A stretch of DNA of 5,834 bases, taken from NCBI GenBank assembly GCA_028708485.1, contig JAQVYZ010000078.1, positions 1-5,834 on the forward strand. The letters are read 5' to 3'. The notes under the pieces were generated by a model. The model ran no database searches. It was not told where the DNA came from and was given only the letters and a program-made list of their open reading frames with translations. This document shows, in pieces, positions 5,649-5,834 of this stretch (the first letter of the stretch is position 1; each line of letters starts with the position of its first letter). A program made the translations under genes and the position numbers. The DNA comes from Caldisericia bacterium (GTDB lineage: Bacteria; Caldisericota; Caldisericia; UBA6126).

Positions 5649-5834
5649 CTAAATCACAATATTGATTGTTCTGTCAGGGATGATAATCCATTTTTTTATC
5701 GTTGCATTTTCCAAACACTGTTGCACTTTCTCACTCTCTAAGACTGTCTTTTTAATGATTTCTTCTTCTAAACCGGGGACTACTAGTATCTTATCTCTCA
5801 ATTTTCCATTGATCTGGACAGGTATTTCAATCAA
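5649..5834 (-). CDS. leuS: Leucyl-tRNA synthetase, C-terminal end (5' part beyond the window)
   Basis: The frame is open to the right edge and ends with TAG at 5651-5649, giving the last 61 residues of leucyl-tRNA synthetase, the cytosolic enzyme that charges tRNA-Leu. The visible part fits the C-terminal domain of bacterial LeuS: VQINGKLRDKI (6-16, counted from the edge) is its well-known V-Q-x-N-G-K-L-R-D motif, followed by a short acidic helix region (EEEIIKKTVLESEKVQQCLE, about 23-42) and the closing IKKWIIIPDRTINIVI, like the usual I-x-K-x-I-x-V-P-x-K-L-V-N-I-V ending. The TTG at the edge is internal, not a start; a complete LeuS is roughly 800-880 residues. No terminator appears in the 31 bases before the Na/Pi transporter gene, so the two are probably on one transcript. 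The identification is firm despite the short length. Confidence 0.94.
   Translation of the reverse strand: MIEIPVQINGKLRDKILVVPGLEEEIIKKTVLESEKVQQCLENATIKKWIIIPDRTINIVI

Noticed and set aside
1..5834. A new multi-gene defence, mobile or biosynthetic system
   Set aside because: Eight of the nine blocks are recognisable housekeeping genes or their control sites on alternating strands. There are no recombinases, toxins, nucleases, repeats or linked unknown genes beyond the single membrane protein.

Overview
The window looks like ordinary chromosomal DNA from a low-GC Gram-positive bacterium, most likely a member of the Clostridia or a related Firmicutes lineage. This rests on strong AGGAGG-type ribosome sites, a riboflavin ECF transporter S component under an FMN riboswitch, a Na/Pi cotransporter fused to a PhoU domain, and generally A/T-rich intergenic DNA. 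The genus cannot be fixed from the sequence alone. I see no tRNA, rRNA, CRISPR array, insertion sequence, phage gene or defence cassette.

Layout from left to right: (1) the C-terminal part of an M18-family zinc aminopeptidase (+), cut by the left edge. (2) A perfect hairpin terminator shared with the convergent gene on its right. (3) A RibU-type riboflavin transporter S component (-), with its SD-sequestering leader, an FMN riboswitch and a sigma-A-like promoter in a 257-base divergent intergenic region. (4) A very T-rich gene (+) for a six-helix membrane protein that I do not recognise, with a TATAAT box almost touching its start codon. (5) A small VOC/glyoxalase-fold protein (+), followed by an intrinsic terminator. 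(6) A Mrp/ApbC-type P-loop ATPase (+), which carries an N-terminal MIP18-like domain but lacks the usual CxxC. (7) A hairpin between convergent 3' ends. (8) A Na/Pi cotransporter with a C-terminal PhoU domain (-). (9) The last 61 codons of leucyl-tRNA synthetase (-), cut by the right edge and 31 bases upstream of the transporter gene.

The genes do not form one pathway. They are separate housekeeping units: peptide turnover, vitamin uptake, Fe-S or regulatory ATPase, phosphate transport and tRNA charging. The best-supported regulatory story is riboflavin uptake. The leader has a recognisable FMN aptamer, and downstream of it are two alternative helices that can be read directly. One uses the 3' strand of aptamer helix P1 to capture the anti-SD segment; the other lets that segment pair with the ribosome site. 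This predicts translational shut-off of the transporter when FMN is plentiful.

I did not find a convincing new multi-gene system. The items most worth a second look are the riboswitch expression platform, the orphan membrane protein with its near-leaderless promoter arrangement, and the missing metal- or cluster-binding residues in the Mrp and VOC proteins.
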